Shown one piece after another: positions 53,906 through 63,815 of a stretch of DNA of 64,000 bases. Origin of the DNA: Sporopachydermia quercuum (lineage: Eukaryota; Ascomycota; Sporopachydermiomycetes; Sporopachydermiales; Sporopachydermiaceae); contig BCGN01000003.1 in assembly GCA_001599295.1 (NCBI GenBank), positions 1,341,148 through 1,405,147 of the forward strand, written 5' to 3'. Made by a program: the position numbers and the translations under genes. Position 1 is the stretch's first letter, and every line of letters starts with the position of its first letter. A model generated the notes under the pieces. It saw only the letters and a list, made by a program, of their open reading frames with translations. It was not told where the DNA came from and did not search any database.

Positions 53906-56900
53906 ATGGCAACAGGAGATTTTGACGATTCAAGTAAAGAGATTTCTCTTATAAATGGGGTTGGATCTCCAAATGGGCTTCTTGACGCAGCCAATGGAAA
54001 GTCTATCGACAATTCAACAAGTTCTCCTCCAGGGGACAAACCTGCATCATTGAATCCCTCAATAACTTCGACAAATATTAAAGGAAAATCAAGTCCTCCT
54101 CCGATTCCTCATATTGAAATGAACATAATACGATACACGCAAATCATTCAATCATACTTCAGGCATGCTTATCATGAATTCTCCCATCTAATTGAAACGT
54201 TCTCATCATTATCACAGTCAGATATGCAGAAGAAGAAAAGATTTCTTGAGTATATCATACAAACGCGGAAAGATTTAATCAAATTGTATGTTTTATGCAA
54301 ATGGGCTGTTCATGCTAAAGATGTCAGTGTTAACATCGATTTACTTGGTTGGTTAAGAGGTCAGCAAAACTGTTATGACAATCTGATATGGAACTTGAAA
54401 CAAGTGAATGGTCAGCTAGTGAGTGCCAAATTACCTAATCCTGATATTCTCACCGCTCTTGAAGTTCTCAAACTGAAACGGCCTCAATTACCTTCTTATA
54501 NTTATTTACCTAAGAATCCAATAAGTGCGAGATCAATCCAGCAAATACTAAGAGATATGAACATGNTACTTGCTATAAAACTGTCATTAATTAATACTAC
54601 TAAGTATGGAAATTCCAGCACAGATAACAATACAACAGGCACATCAGTATTACCAAAGCAATTTTCCTGCTATAAAATAGCTAATGGTAGAGTAACCTTC
54701 ACTGTGGCTAATGAATTTGAGGTCGATCTCAGTATTGCTGGAGATGATCCTCAGTCACCTTTCTTCCTAGTAGACTTCAGGTTTATTTACAACAATGCAC
54801 ATGTACTATCACCATTTGAAAAATTCAAGATAGAGCGAACAGCAAATGAAATCTTAAGTAAAAGGGATCTGTCTCAATTATACAAACCTCTGCATATGCT
54901 AACAATGCTATATAAGCTGTTCAGACTTCATAGACAGTTCAAAGAGCTAGGTTTAGGTTTATGGGAAGGCAGCATTGGTCATCTATTCAATCCTGACAAA
55001 TGTTTATTGATCATTGAGTACTGGAAGCATCGTAAAGGTAATAAGAATTACTTGGAAATCGGTTTATCAAAGCATGATGAATGTGAATTTGTTATCAGAT
55101 GGTTCCGCAATGGTGAGTATGTTCCTGATAGGGAGCACGATTTAAAAATCAGTCAGCAAACATTAGATGGACAGGAGCTACTGGAAACGGTGTCATCACT
55201 GCATCTCAAGTGGGAAATGACAAATCTATATAACACTCTTTTAGCTATTCTTCATCCGCATTTAACCTCAAGTGGTATTACCACTAGCATTGCCACTAGG
55301 AATAGCCATGGTACTAGTAGCAATATTGGTAATTCTACTGGATCAATGGCTTCATCAATACCTAAATCGCCACGACAATCAATCANTATTATTCAAGGAA
55401 ATAATTCAAGATCAACTACTCTGACGGTGCCTTCAAATATTCCCTCAGCACCGAGCATGAATGGCAAATTATCATCAACATTTTCGAGGATAGATGACGC
55501 CCCAATCACAGGAATTAAAGCCAGGATCGTCAGAACCAACTCTATAGTTGATGAATACTCACGAATAGTTGACTTATTANCTGATTATGAGCTTTTCATG
55601 AGAATTGGCCAAGCTCGAACCTTGAACCTCAAAATCGACCAATATACAGGTCATTTCTCTATTCACAATCCTACAACACGAATGCTGATCCTGTTAAGAC
55701 AAATGAATGAAATGCCAGACACAGCTGCTACATGCTTGCTTCAATTACGTCTCATGAGTNTCCAAGATGAACTAAGTACTATGTTATCAGTGTTAGAATT
55801 GCAAAAGAATGCAACGATCAGCTTGAGCAATGAAGAAATCAAAAGGAATTTTGCTCCTACTGAAATGAGCATTACTTCAACCGATGCTATTGGAAGGTCT
55901 AATCATCTACATAAAGTAACGGTATTATCGCAGCTAAGAGGGTTCCTTTACTTCAGAAAACCATGCTGGCCTCATTCTTGGTTCCTTATTGTTTCCATTA
56001 CCTCATATTTAGAATACTCGTTAGACTGGTTCATGGGTAGTTTATATTGTAGTAATGGAATTTGGAGAGTGCGATATCTAGATGAAATCAAGTTGGAGAA
56101 GGATTCCCTTATTGATTTGGATAGAATCACTTATAGCAACCTTGAAAGGTTTATTCTTTTCGCGGAAAGAAGATTAGCAATTGAGCTTGTTTTCAGAGAT
56201 TTCTCTAAAATGGGACTTAAATTCAAAGTGGTTATGGCTGATACCTTGAAAGAACTAGTTGTTTTTGACGATAAAGCCCAATCTGCAGCTGGCTCTACTG
56301 ATTATAAGCTAGACGACTCCAATAAGCCAGGCATTACAAACGAGCATCCTGTTACAGTTATTGAGAATGAAAAGTTTGAACAACAGGTTCAACATCTAGA
56401 TGATTTCACACCGATGTTACTGCTTGATCTAAGAGCAATCAGCTCTGAAAGTACCACCTGGGCTTATAAGTCGGTATTTGTACTGCTAAGGTTTCCTAGT
56501 GCTAATGGTGCCAGTAGAACAACAAGTGTATTTGAAGGCTTAGAGGCAATAATAAAAGGAAAGATAAAAGAGAACGTGTCAAGAACGTTCTCAGACATTC
56601 TATCTAATTTGAATGGCACCTCAGGTCCATTGTTAGTGAAGAATATTGATAACGATGTTGTTTTGAACCTGAGAACTGGTGAATTTACCATCAAGACTGC
56701 AATTGATTTCGTTAATGATAGAAACATTGATAGTGCTAGCGACAGTTCAATATCATTGAACTATAGGCCTCTGAGAACAAAACCAGACGAAGATGATCAA
56801 GACGAGAGTGATGGTGAAGGTGAAAATGAGAGTATATCACAAGTAAACTCAATTGGCTCTGAGAGAAATGACATTATACCGGCTAATGATAGAACTGCAT

Positions 56901-57967
56901 TGATAGAATTGCTCCGGAAACGCATGTTCCAACTGCAGAAAGTATTAGGTTTTGTTAAGCTGATCAAGCGGAAAGGACTGGTTCTAAGTGAGATCTATCT
57001 GGATAAAATCTCTTTCCATTATGGTGCTTTCAATCAAGACACAGACGGTAAAGAATCAGTGACTGTTCTTTTCAACTCTAGAGCAATGAAGGAGCCAACA
57101 GAACATAAAGGATCTAACAAACAGAAAAACACTACAAGCAACACTGAGAAGAAGCTCAGCAAGAATTATGATTCGTCGTTAGGTATCAAATCTGAGCGAA
57201 ACGCTCTCGGGAATGGTTCAAGATCAAATAATAGCAGTGTAGTAATTAATGATGATGATCCATTAATGGCTCATGTAGTCAACAATCAGTCACGTGATGA
57301 AATATCCTCTCCTTATCATGACGAAATAAGTAAAGCAAACACCAAGGAGAATGAAATTATCATTCTTCTAGAAGATTCAAATCCTCAAAAATCAATGACA
57401 TCGATATTCCAATCAATTGCCTCCTCCTTTGGATTTGGTTCAGCTATTAGTATCATGAGAATAACATATGAACTAGTCGGCGTCCTACAGCAAATCGCCC
57501 ACGGTAATAAGAATAGTGGACCAAAAAATGATGAGGATGCCCATCATCATTATATTAAATCTTCTGATTCTCAAATGATTGTCAGCAGTTGGACGTGTAG
57601 AAACTCGTCACAGTTTATGCTTTATTATCATGTGATTGACAATACAGTTAATGGCTTGGTTATTAACAAAATTGGATTCCCCATCACAGTTCAGATTCAA
57701 AACTCGTACAGATTGATGTTCTTGATTCAAGAGGAGAAAAGTTATGAACCGGCAGAGGCGCAAGCCCAGTCACAGGCTTTTAGGTCTAAATTGGGTCTTG
57801 ACGCTATTATGACAGGACAAGGGTTAGAAGATGTATGTGATGAATGTCTTACACACAATAAGGGATTTATAGTACCATTAAAAGATGGCATTGCATGTGA
57901 TTTAGGATGTATTTCTCCACTTCTTACAAAATTTAATCAATTGATTATTGAGAAGCTTAAAGGTTAA
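53906..57967 (+). CDS. RGR1: Rgr1/Med14, Mediator tail-scaffold subunit
   Basis: A 1353-aa protein (S. cerevisiae 1082 aa). Med14 is the central scaffold joining the middle and tail of the Mediator complex of RNA polymerase II. The N-terminal Med14 domain begins at about residue 72 with PHIEMNIIRYTQIIQSYF, followed by EFSHLIETFSSL, KKKRFLEYIIQTRKDLIKLY and VLCKWAVHAKDV, a highly conserved Med14 block. Later regions (LYKLFRLHRQFKELGLGLWE; RFILFAERRLAIELVF) fit the repeated beta/alpha backbone modules. The extra length is Ser/Asn-rich inserts near 470-545 and 985-1165. Five codons contain N, the most in any gene here. The start is the first in-frame ATG after the spacer, giving a short disordered leader before the conserved domain. 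Confidence 0.93.
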   Translation: MATGDFDDSSKEISLINGVGSPNGLLDAANGKSIDNSTSSPPGDKPASLNPSITSTNIKGKSSPPPIPHIEMNIIRYTQIIQSYFRHAYHEFSHLIETFSSLSQSDMQKKKRFLEYIIQTRKDLIKLYVLCKWAVHAKDVSVNIDLLGWLRGQQNCYDNLIWNLKQVNGQLVSAKLPNPDILTALEVLKLKRPQLPSYXYLPKNPISARSIQQILRDMNMXLAIKLSLINTTKYGNSSTDNNTTGTSVLPKQFSCYKIANGRVTFTVANEFEVDLSIAGDDPQSPFFLVDFRFIYNNAHVLSPFEKFKIERTANEILSKRDLSQLYKPLHMLTMLYKLFRLHRQFKELGLGLWEGSIGHLFNPDKCLLIIEYWKHRKGNKNYLEIGLSKHDECEFVIRWFRNGEYVPDREHDLKISQQTLDGQELLETVSSLHLKWEMTNLYNTLLAILHPHLTSSGITTSIATRNSHGTSSNIGNSTGSMASSIPKSPRQSIXIIQGNNSRSTTLTVPSNIPSAPSMNGKLSSTFSRIDDAPITGIKARIVRTNSIVDEYSRIVDLLXDYELFMRIGQARTLNLKIDQYTGHFSIHNPTTRMLILLRQMNEMPDTAATCLLQLRLMSXQDELSTMLSVLELQKNATISLSNEEIKRNFAPTEMSITSTDAIGRSNHLHKVTVLSQLRGFLYFRKPCWPHSWFLIVSITSYLEYSLDWFMGSLYCSNGIWRVRYLDEIKLEKDSLIDLDRITYSNLERFILFAERRLAIELVFRDFSKMGLKFKVVMADTLKELVVFDDKAQSAAGSTDYKLDDSNKPGITNEHPVTVIENEKFEQQVQHLDDFTPMLLLDLRAISSESTTWAYKSVFVLLRFPSANGASRTTSVFEGLEAIIKGKIKENVSRTFSDILSNLNGTSGPLLVKNIDNDVVLNLRTGEFTIKTAIDFVNDRNIDSASDSSISLNYRPLRTKPDEDDQDESDGEGENESISQVNSIGSERNDIIPANDRTALIELLRKRMFQLQKVLGFVKLIKRKGLVLSEIYLDKISFHYGAFNQDTDGKESVTVLFNSRAMKEPTEHKGSNKQKNTTSNTEKKLSKNYDSSLGIKSERNALGNGSRSNNSSVVINDDDPLMAHVVNNQSRDEISSPYHDEISKANTKENEIIILLEDSNPQKSMTSIFQSIASSFGFGSAISIMRITYELVGVLQQIAHGNKNSGPKNDEDAHHHYIKSSDSQMIVSSWTCRNSSQFMLYYHVIDNTVNGLVINKIGFPITVQIQNSYRLMFLIQEEKSYEPAEAQAQSQAFRSKLGLDAIMTGQGLEDVCDECLTHNKGFIVPLKDGIACDLGCISPLLTKFNQLIIEKLKG

Positions 57968-58276
57968 GAATTGGTATCATGCATGCCTCAGGATACATAA
58001 TAGGAATTGACAGGAACAAGAAAAAGAAAAAGAGCGCTATGTTTTAATGGTATAAATCACATTTTTGATGATGAAAACCATATATCCTTGTATGGATGGA
58101 TATTCCCACGATATATTCAGGTTGTGTAGTATTATTTAATGCTGATGATTGTATAAAATTATAAAATGAACTAATAGAAATTAATTTACATTAAGAAGCG
58201 TTAAGCTGATACTAACAATAATTATTTAAATACCTGATTTATTTACCACCACTATACCGTCTTATATAATACTAGC
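57968..58276. other. Convergent intergenic region, RGR1 and DAL2 3' ends
   Basis: A short AT-rich 3' flank shared by convergent genes. No gene or repeat. Confidence 0.5.
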
Positions 58277-59311
58277 TTAATTAGCAATTCTGCCATATAC
58301 ACGTAATCTCTTGACACCTCCATCAGGTATAATAGTCATCAGAACATGTGTAATAGGCTCAGCGTCATTAATAATTAATATACCATTATCCTTTGTATAT
58401 TCATGTTCAGTATGTGCCTTGGTCTTCACAGGAGAAACAACTTCCTTCCAGTTAGGATCAATATGACTGGGAGCGGCTATTGCTCCNGGAGCTGAAAGAG
58501 TTTGAACTTTCACTTTCTGGGGGAAATTACCCAAGAAGTTGGCAGTATCGACAACAATCTTTTCAACAAAAGCTGGGGCACCTAATTTAACAATAACCCA
58601 ATCAACATGACCTGGGGTTCTTGATCTTGCAGTTTCCCAACCGTCACTCATATCTTTACCTCGGCCAGGTAACAATAAGTTATCGGCAGAACCGAAATGT
58701 TGATCTGAAAAAGCAACGGCAATACCACCCATTTGAGCACTTGCTAAATCAACAACTGATGAGCTATCAGGAAATACTGGTACAGCTCTGCCGTATAATC
58801 TGAATCTTGCAATACCACCATCAGGGTACATCTTTAATCTGACATGAGTGTATGCATTTTCAGTGATGGCATTTCTAACAAAGAAATGACGTTGACTAGG
58901 ACCACATTCAAATTTAGGAATAACTTCTTCCCATTGGGCATCTTTAACTTTATCATCAGAATCCAAGTTCACTGCATCTACAGAGATTGCTGGTGCGTGA
59001 TTACCATTGAAGAAAGCAGTGTCAATTTCAGCACCGATAATAGTAGCAGAAGCAACACCAATTTTTATGATAACCCAATCGAACTCTTCTTCGTTGTGTC
59101 TTCTGGTCTCCCAACCATCATACCAAGCACCAGCTGGTGTGAATTTTCCGACTTCTCTGATAGGAGCATGAGGCTTGATGAGATTTTCAGCAGCAGCAAA
59201 CCATTCGTCAGAAAATGAAAGAACCTTTCCACCGAGCTTTTCACCGATAACGTCAGTATAAGCGCTGGTGATTTCCTTTGTAAAAATGTCTTGAGATACT
59301 TTGGCTGCCAT
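58277..59311 (-). CDS. DAL2: Allantoicase (allantoate amidinohydrolase)
   Basis: A 344-aa enzyme, matching the usual family length. It hydrolyses allantoate to ureidoglycolate and urea in purine-ring nitrogen scavenging, in the cytosol. The two tandem allantoicase repeats are clear: GKFTPAGAWYDGWETRRH, then EEFDWVIIKIG and HVRLKMYPDGGIARFRLYGR in the first, and GKDMSDGWETARSRTPG, then HVDWVIVKLG and HVLMTIIPDGGVKRLRVYGR in the second. Both copies keep the DGWE(T)xR and PDGGxxRxRxYGR marks. Several GATAA elements upstream (59380-60058) fit nitrogen-catabolite control by GATA factors. One codon contains N. The neighbours are not other allantoin genes, so this is not part of a DAL cluster. Confidence 0.96.
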   Translation of the reverse strand: MAAKVSQDIFTKEITSAYTDVIGEKLGGKVLSFSDEWFAAAENLIKPHAPIREVGKFTPAGAWYDGWETRRHNEEEFDWVIIKIGVASATIIGAEIDTAFFNGNHAPAISVDAVNLDSDDKVKDAQWEEVIPKFECGPSQRHFFVRNAITENAYTHVRLKMYPDGGIARFRLYGRAVPVFPDSSSVVDLASAQMGGIAVAFSDQHFGSADNLLLPGRGKDMSDGWETARSRTPGHVDWVIVKLGAPAFVEKIVVDTANFLGNFPQKVKVQTLSAXGAIAAPSHIDPNWKEVVSPVKTKAHTEHEYTKDNGILIINDAEPITHVLMTIIPDGGVKRLRVYGRIAN

Positions 59312-60491
59312 TATGAATGATGATATTAGTAGAATTGGTGATTTGAAATGTTGATCCGAAAGATGAGATAGAGCAAACTGATAACTAAGAGTTAAGGCTT
59401 GACAGCAATGAACAGAGGACTATGACCTAATCTCGAGGTTGTGTCACTAACAGTCAAAAGAAGCTGAACTTTGCCGTTTGGTGAGAATTCAAAAGAAGAA
59501 AGGATCGAAGATGAATCAAAAAGAAAGAAAAGTCAATTTTTCAAAGTCTTGGGACCTTTGGAATAAGTTTCACGAACTATAAAACTTAGTGCATATTGTG
59601 CGTCAAATGGCCAACTTTAAACCAGGAAGAAATGGTCTACATTTTGATAAAGGACACCAGCAGCTGACATAAAAGAGGAATCGGCTTTCCGCAATTGGGA
59701 ATATTTCAAGAAAATTATGTTAATCTAAAGGATGATTCATTACAGATTTTCAATTTCATGGTTCCAATTGTTAATCTCTTCGTACTACACGCAATCCCTC
59801 AGAAATTGAGTATTCTTCATCGCTCGCATTGGGAATAAGGTTTGAACTCTATGATAAGGTAGAAAACCGAAATCCCAGCCTGGCAGTTGCCGATTGAATG
59901 TCAACTATGCAAATGACAGACCAATAGTATTTTTCTCAGCAAAGCTCAAACAGATAACATTTTTGTAGTCATTCCTTCAATAATTCTCCTCAAAATTGTT
60001 TCTTGTTTTCTTCAAAATAGCGTTCTATCTTCATTATTACCAATCCCTTTACTTTATCTTCTGTTTCACTAGGCGAACTCGGCGATGTCCGCTCGGAGAC
60101 CAATTAGGAAATTTCCCAAATGCGGAGATAATCCGTAAATAAATTGACTGCAATTAATCGATTATGTAATAATTTAAAACATGACGAAAATCTAAGGGCC
60201 CCTCTTTGCAAGTGATACTACACCTTTCCACCTGCTACTTGTAAAATGAGACCCCATGTAACTAGGTGTATAGGTGCACCCCTTTCTCTATGAATCTGCT
60301 GGTTGGCGGTTGATTTCCATTACAGAGAGACAATTTAGTTGTATCACTATAACTCGACACACAGTGAATATATACTTTACCATTAAATGTATTATAAGGA
60401 TTACTTTAACACAATTCATCAACTCATCATATAGGAATAACTAGGTATTCTCATAGAAATCTAATTATACATATATAACTGATATTCAACA
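59312..60491. other. Divergent promoter region, DAL2 (-) and ATP18 (+)
   Basis: About 1.2 kb with the GATAA elements listed separately. The ATP18-proximal third is AT-rich with TATATA sequences. No gene found. Confidence 0.5.
59380..60058. promoter_or_regulatory. Scattered GATAA elements in the DAL2 upstream region
   Basis: GATAAC at 59380-59385, GATAAA at 59646-59651, GATAAG at 59853-59858, GATAAC at 59953-59958, and a reverse-strand GATAA (TTATC, 60054-60058). In S. cerevisiae, DAL genes are driven by Gln3 and Gat1 at GATAA sites, so these are plausible nitrogen-control sites; in AT-rich DNA some will be chance. Confidence 0.4.
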
Positions 60492-61588
60492 ATGTTTGGT
60501 TTAGCTAAGTATCCTACTCCTATTCGTATGTATTCTATCTATGTTAATGGTTTAATTGACGAGATAAATGGATTAAAATGGAGAACCGGGTCGTATGATT
60601 TTGGTAGATAGAACTAGAATGCGGCGGTAGAAATGAATAGGATTGCTATTTATACAGGACACTTTGCAATTGATGAGAATTAATGATCCAGGGAAGTGTT
60701 GATGTATGAATTGAGAGGAAAGCAAGTTGATTCTGAACTCACAGAATGAGTGGTAAATATTAGATGGTCAACCGTTGTTTTTCTTAGGATGAGATACGTA
60801 TGAGCTGGAATTGGACTTAACATTATGAATGATACGTGATAGCATCAAGGATCACAATTCCGTTAGCATGCTTATTTGATAGAAACAGTCCTGATCTGCT
60901 ACTCAGCATTCTTTCTGCATTCAATTGTTTATCAGTTATACCATAAAGANATTAGCAATCGAGGACGGACGATCATTAATGATCGTTTGCGTACAATAAA
61001 TAATAGTGTCTCGTTTTTCACAGGGATCCATAATTGTCTCAAGAAGTTTTGGTTTTAGTTGTGGCTTCTAGGTATAATAAGCTTACTAACAATTGTTTAT
61101 AGTCAAGCCTCTTTGGCCATTCTTCGTTGGTGGTAAGTGATCAATTATTATATGAATATTGTCATTTCTTACAATCTCTACGCATTTACCCCGGTAATTT
61201 GTTTATTTATCTCAAAAGGAACACTATAATTCTTATTGCTGATACCACTATTATGATAATCATCATAAGTTCTGCAGCTAATTGACTACAATCAATGAAC
61301 CACAACTCACCATACATTAACTTTGGTCCAACTTTTATCCAATAAAAAAGAACTGTGTGAGAGTAACTTGTTATACGAGTAATTGATCCTAACTATTCCT
61401 ATTTAGCTGCTATCACTTACTACCTTGTTGGAAAGGGTGCTGAAGCTTCTATGAACTGTATGTATCTGTTATATCATGCACAGTTGAGATTTATCTCACA
61501 ATTTACTAACCATAATCTTGCAGCCGGTGAATTCTACAATGATCCTCGTCACCCAAGATTCAGAGCTAATGCTGCTGCCGAACACTAA
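60492..61588 (+). CDS. ATP18: Atp18, ATP synthase subunit i/j, four exons
   Basis: Exons are 60492-60525, 61103-61132, 61407-61457 and 61524-61588: 180 coding bases, 59 aa, the same length as S. cerevisiae Atp18. The three introns (577, 274 and 66 bases) have donors GTATGT, GTAAGT and GTATGT, branch sites TACTAAC or CCTAAC, and AG acceptors. The product reads MFGLAKYPTPILKPLWPFFV, then GAAITYYLVGKGAEASMNSG, then EFYNDPRHPRFRANAAAEH. It matches Atp18 through PTPILK, WPFFV and the terminal NDPRxPRF. The single membrane span is the WPFFV...TYYLVG segment. It is a small mitochondrial inner-membrane subunit of the ATP synthase Fo part. No exon is long enough to stand out in an open-reading-frame scan. 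Confidence 0.95.
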
Positions 61589-62063
61589 ATTTCGGGGTGA
61601 TTTAATCGATAAAGATCGTTTGAATTGTTAAGCGTGAATATTATCAATGTGATGTATTAAATGCTCTTGTGGGCCATCATATCAGGTATAGTTTACAACT
61701 ACCTTAATTGAGAGAATTCAAAAACGTTGCACATAGATTAAATTGTTCTTTAAACCTGTGATTTAGATTGTTTTTGTTATGTTGAAAGAATGAATATACT
61801 ATTTCGTTACCTTGTAAATTATTTATTGTAACAGGGTATAGGGTGGTATCAAAATGTTTTAAAGTAGGGGGGTCCAAAGGACAGAATTAATTGTTATTCA
61901 ACTCTGGTATTAATTTAACTATCTTTCTTGCTCTTCCTGCAGAGTTCTACAACTTCTACTTTATTTGTTGCCGTAAACTACAGTAGTTAAAAGCTTTGTA
62001 TCTTATCTTAGTTATTACTACAAAACTCCAATTATATATTATTCTGTCTTACACTTAATCTAC
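61589..62063. other. Convergent intergenic region, ATP18 and STR2 3' ends
   Basis: AT-rich 3' flank with a short G-run (about 61868-61871). No gene seen. Confidence 0.5.
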
Positions 62064-63815
62064 CTATGCAAACTTTGATGCTTCTTCCAGTCCCTTTCTG
62101 AAGGTCTCGATCAATTCTTTCTTATCCTCTAAACCAATACTAACTCGTACCAAATCAGTGGCAACGCCATATTGTTTAATCTCTTCTAATTCATTGAAAT
62201 GAGCCAAAACAGCATATGGACAAGCAAGTGTAAAATTAGTACCCAAACTTGGACCTTTCGCAAGATTAATAGAGTTAAAGAAAACTTTCGCAACCTTTTC
62301 ATTAACAAATATAACAGAGAATAATCCACCGTATCCACCTTGAGGCGTCTTGCAAGTATCATAAAACTGTTTATACTTAGTTAGAAATTTTGGATAGAAC
62401 ACTTGTTTCACTAACGGTGACTCTCTTAATAATTCACAGATAGTTTCCGAATTTGAGTTGATCTTTTCATTTCTTTTACGGAAATCTCTTGAGTTTCTTT
62501 CGAGATAGATTGCATCTTCTGCCCAGAACATATCTTCATATGTGACAGTATCTAGGACTTCTTTCAACTCTTTGTAGTATGGTCTAGCAGGATTGAGCAC
62601 CATAGAACCACCCATTACATTAGAATCACCAGAGAATACTTTGGTTAAGGAGGAAGCTACCATATCAGCAAAAGGAAGAACATGAATATTGGCGAAGTTA
62701 CCAACAGTTTCATCGATCACAACAATGAATCCATATTTGTCAGCTAATTCTCTGATTTTGACAAGATTGGGAGATTTCAAAAGAGGATTTGAAGGAAATT
62801 CACAGAAAAGACTTGAGATCTTTAACCCTGATGAAAGCTTAGCTTCTAGATCTTCTAGATCTTCAGGTTCACCATTACCATAGAAAATAACACCAGGACC
62901 GAACTTCTTTAGAATATTTAGAGTATCGACATAAGGGAAACCAAAACAAACTGATTCTGGTTCATCAGCAGGAGCGATCTTCTTTTTTAAAGATGAATGA
63001 GCACGAACGACTAAATGGGCATGGAAAATAGCTGCCATACCTGATGGGAACAAATAAACATCATCTTCAGCAGCAGATGTTGAAGACGATGACGATACTG
63101 GTGATATTTCACGAGAATCTATATTCAAACTTTCTTTGGATTCATCATCGTCATCGTCTATTTGACCCGCTATTCTTCGTTTCAAAGCTGTTTTCGCATG
63201 AGGAGCAAACTGGAAATCTAAATTTCTACCAAATCGTTCTTCAACAAAAGTACTATGCTCCTTAGCACCATATAAACTTTCCTTCTCTTTCTTTTCCTGC
63301 AGAACTAATTCATTCAATGTATATTCCGCCAATCTACTAGAAATTCCTTCACCAGAATGTTGCCAGTAAGCTTTAATGTAGGGAAATTGAATAGGATTAT
63401 AAAAAACAACTGCAACGGTTACTTGAGCTCTATAATGTTTTTCATCTTCGGTTTGGGGCTCAGGGGTTGTTAACTGTAAGATTCTAACATTTGAATCGGT
63501 TCCAGGTTCGGAATGACATTTAACAAATTCACGACATCTTCTGGCGGATTTGTAAGTACTGAAAACTAAGGCTTCTTCATTTTCCCTTCCATATTTCGCT
63601 TCACACCATCTACACAGTTTTTGAATAGCTTGATGAATGAAAAATCTTGGATATCCTGATTTCATCTTCAGCACAACCCAATCTTCACCTTTTTCATAAC
63701 CAACAGTAGCTTCCCATGATGGCAGCGATACTGATACAGCATGTGGTTCATTAATTGGGATTGTTTGACCAATCTCTGACGGGATATCAAACACCATAGC
63801 TGATTGAATAATCAA
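62064..63815 (-). CDS. STR2: Cystathionine gamma-synthase (Str2-like)
   Basis: A 583-aa PLP enzyme of the Cys/Met metabolism family that joins an activated homoserine to cysteine to make cystathionine, the cysteine-to-methionine arm of transsulfuration. The long N-terminal region (HAVSVSLPSWEATVGYEKGE, SGYPRFFIHQAIQKLC) is specific to fungal Str2 and YML082W. The catalytic fold has LFPSGMAAIFHAH at 255-267, the aspartate-type region VVIDETVGNF at 365-374 and the PLP lysine K392 in SSLTKVFSGDSNVMGG. All are intact. Length is a little under S. cerevisiae Str2 (639). An insert of Asp/Ser residues lies at 220-250. Met7 is an alternative start closer to the usual N terminus. Str2 and YML082W are paralogues, so the symbol means the pair. 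Confidence 0.88.
   Translation of the reverse strand: MIIQSAMVFDIPSEIGQTIPINEPHAVSVSLPSWEATVGYEKGEDWVVLKMKSGYPRFFIHQAIQKLCRWCEAKYGRENEEALVFSTYKSARRCREFVKCHSEPGTDSNVRILQLTTPEPQTEDEKHYRAQVTVAVVFYNPIQFPYIKAYWQHSGEGISSRLAEYTLNELVLQEKKEKESLYGAKEHSTFVEERFGRNLDFQFAPHAKTALKRRIAGQIDDDDDESKESLNIDSREISPVSSSSSTSAAEDDVYLFPSGMAAIFHAHLVVRAHSSLKKKIAPADEPESVCFGFPYVDTLNILKKFGPGVIFYGNGEPEDLEDLEAKLSSGLKISSLFCEFPSNPLLKSPNLVKIRELADKYGFIVVIDETVGNFANIHVLPFADMVASSLTKVFSGDSNVMGGSMVLNPARPYYKELKEVLDTVTYEDMFWAEDAIYLERNSRDFRKRNEKINSNSETICELLRESPLVKQVFYPKFLTKYKQFYDTCKTPQGGYGGLFSVIFVNEKVAKVFFNSINLAKGPSLGTNFTLACPYAVLAHFNELEEIKQYGVATDLVRVSIGLEDKKELIETFRKGLEEASKFA

Noticed and set aside
60660-60745. C/D-box snoRNA in ATP18 intron 1 (TTGATGA ... 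CTGA)
   Set aside because: The C box has the wrong first base, no terminal stem flanks the boxes, and no D'/C' pair is clear.
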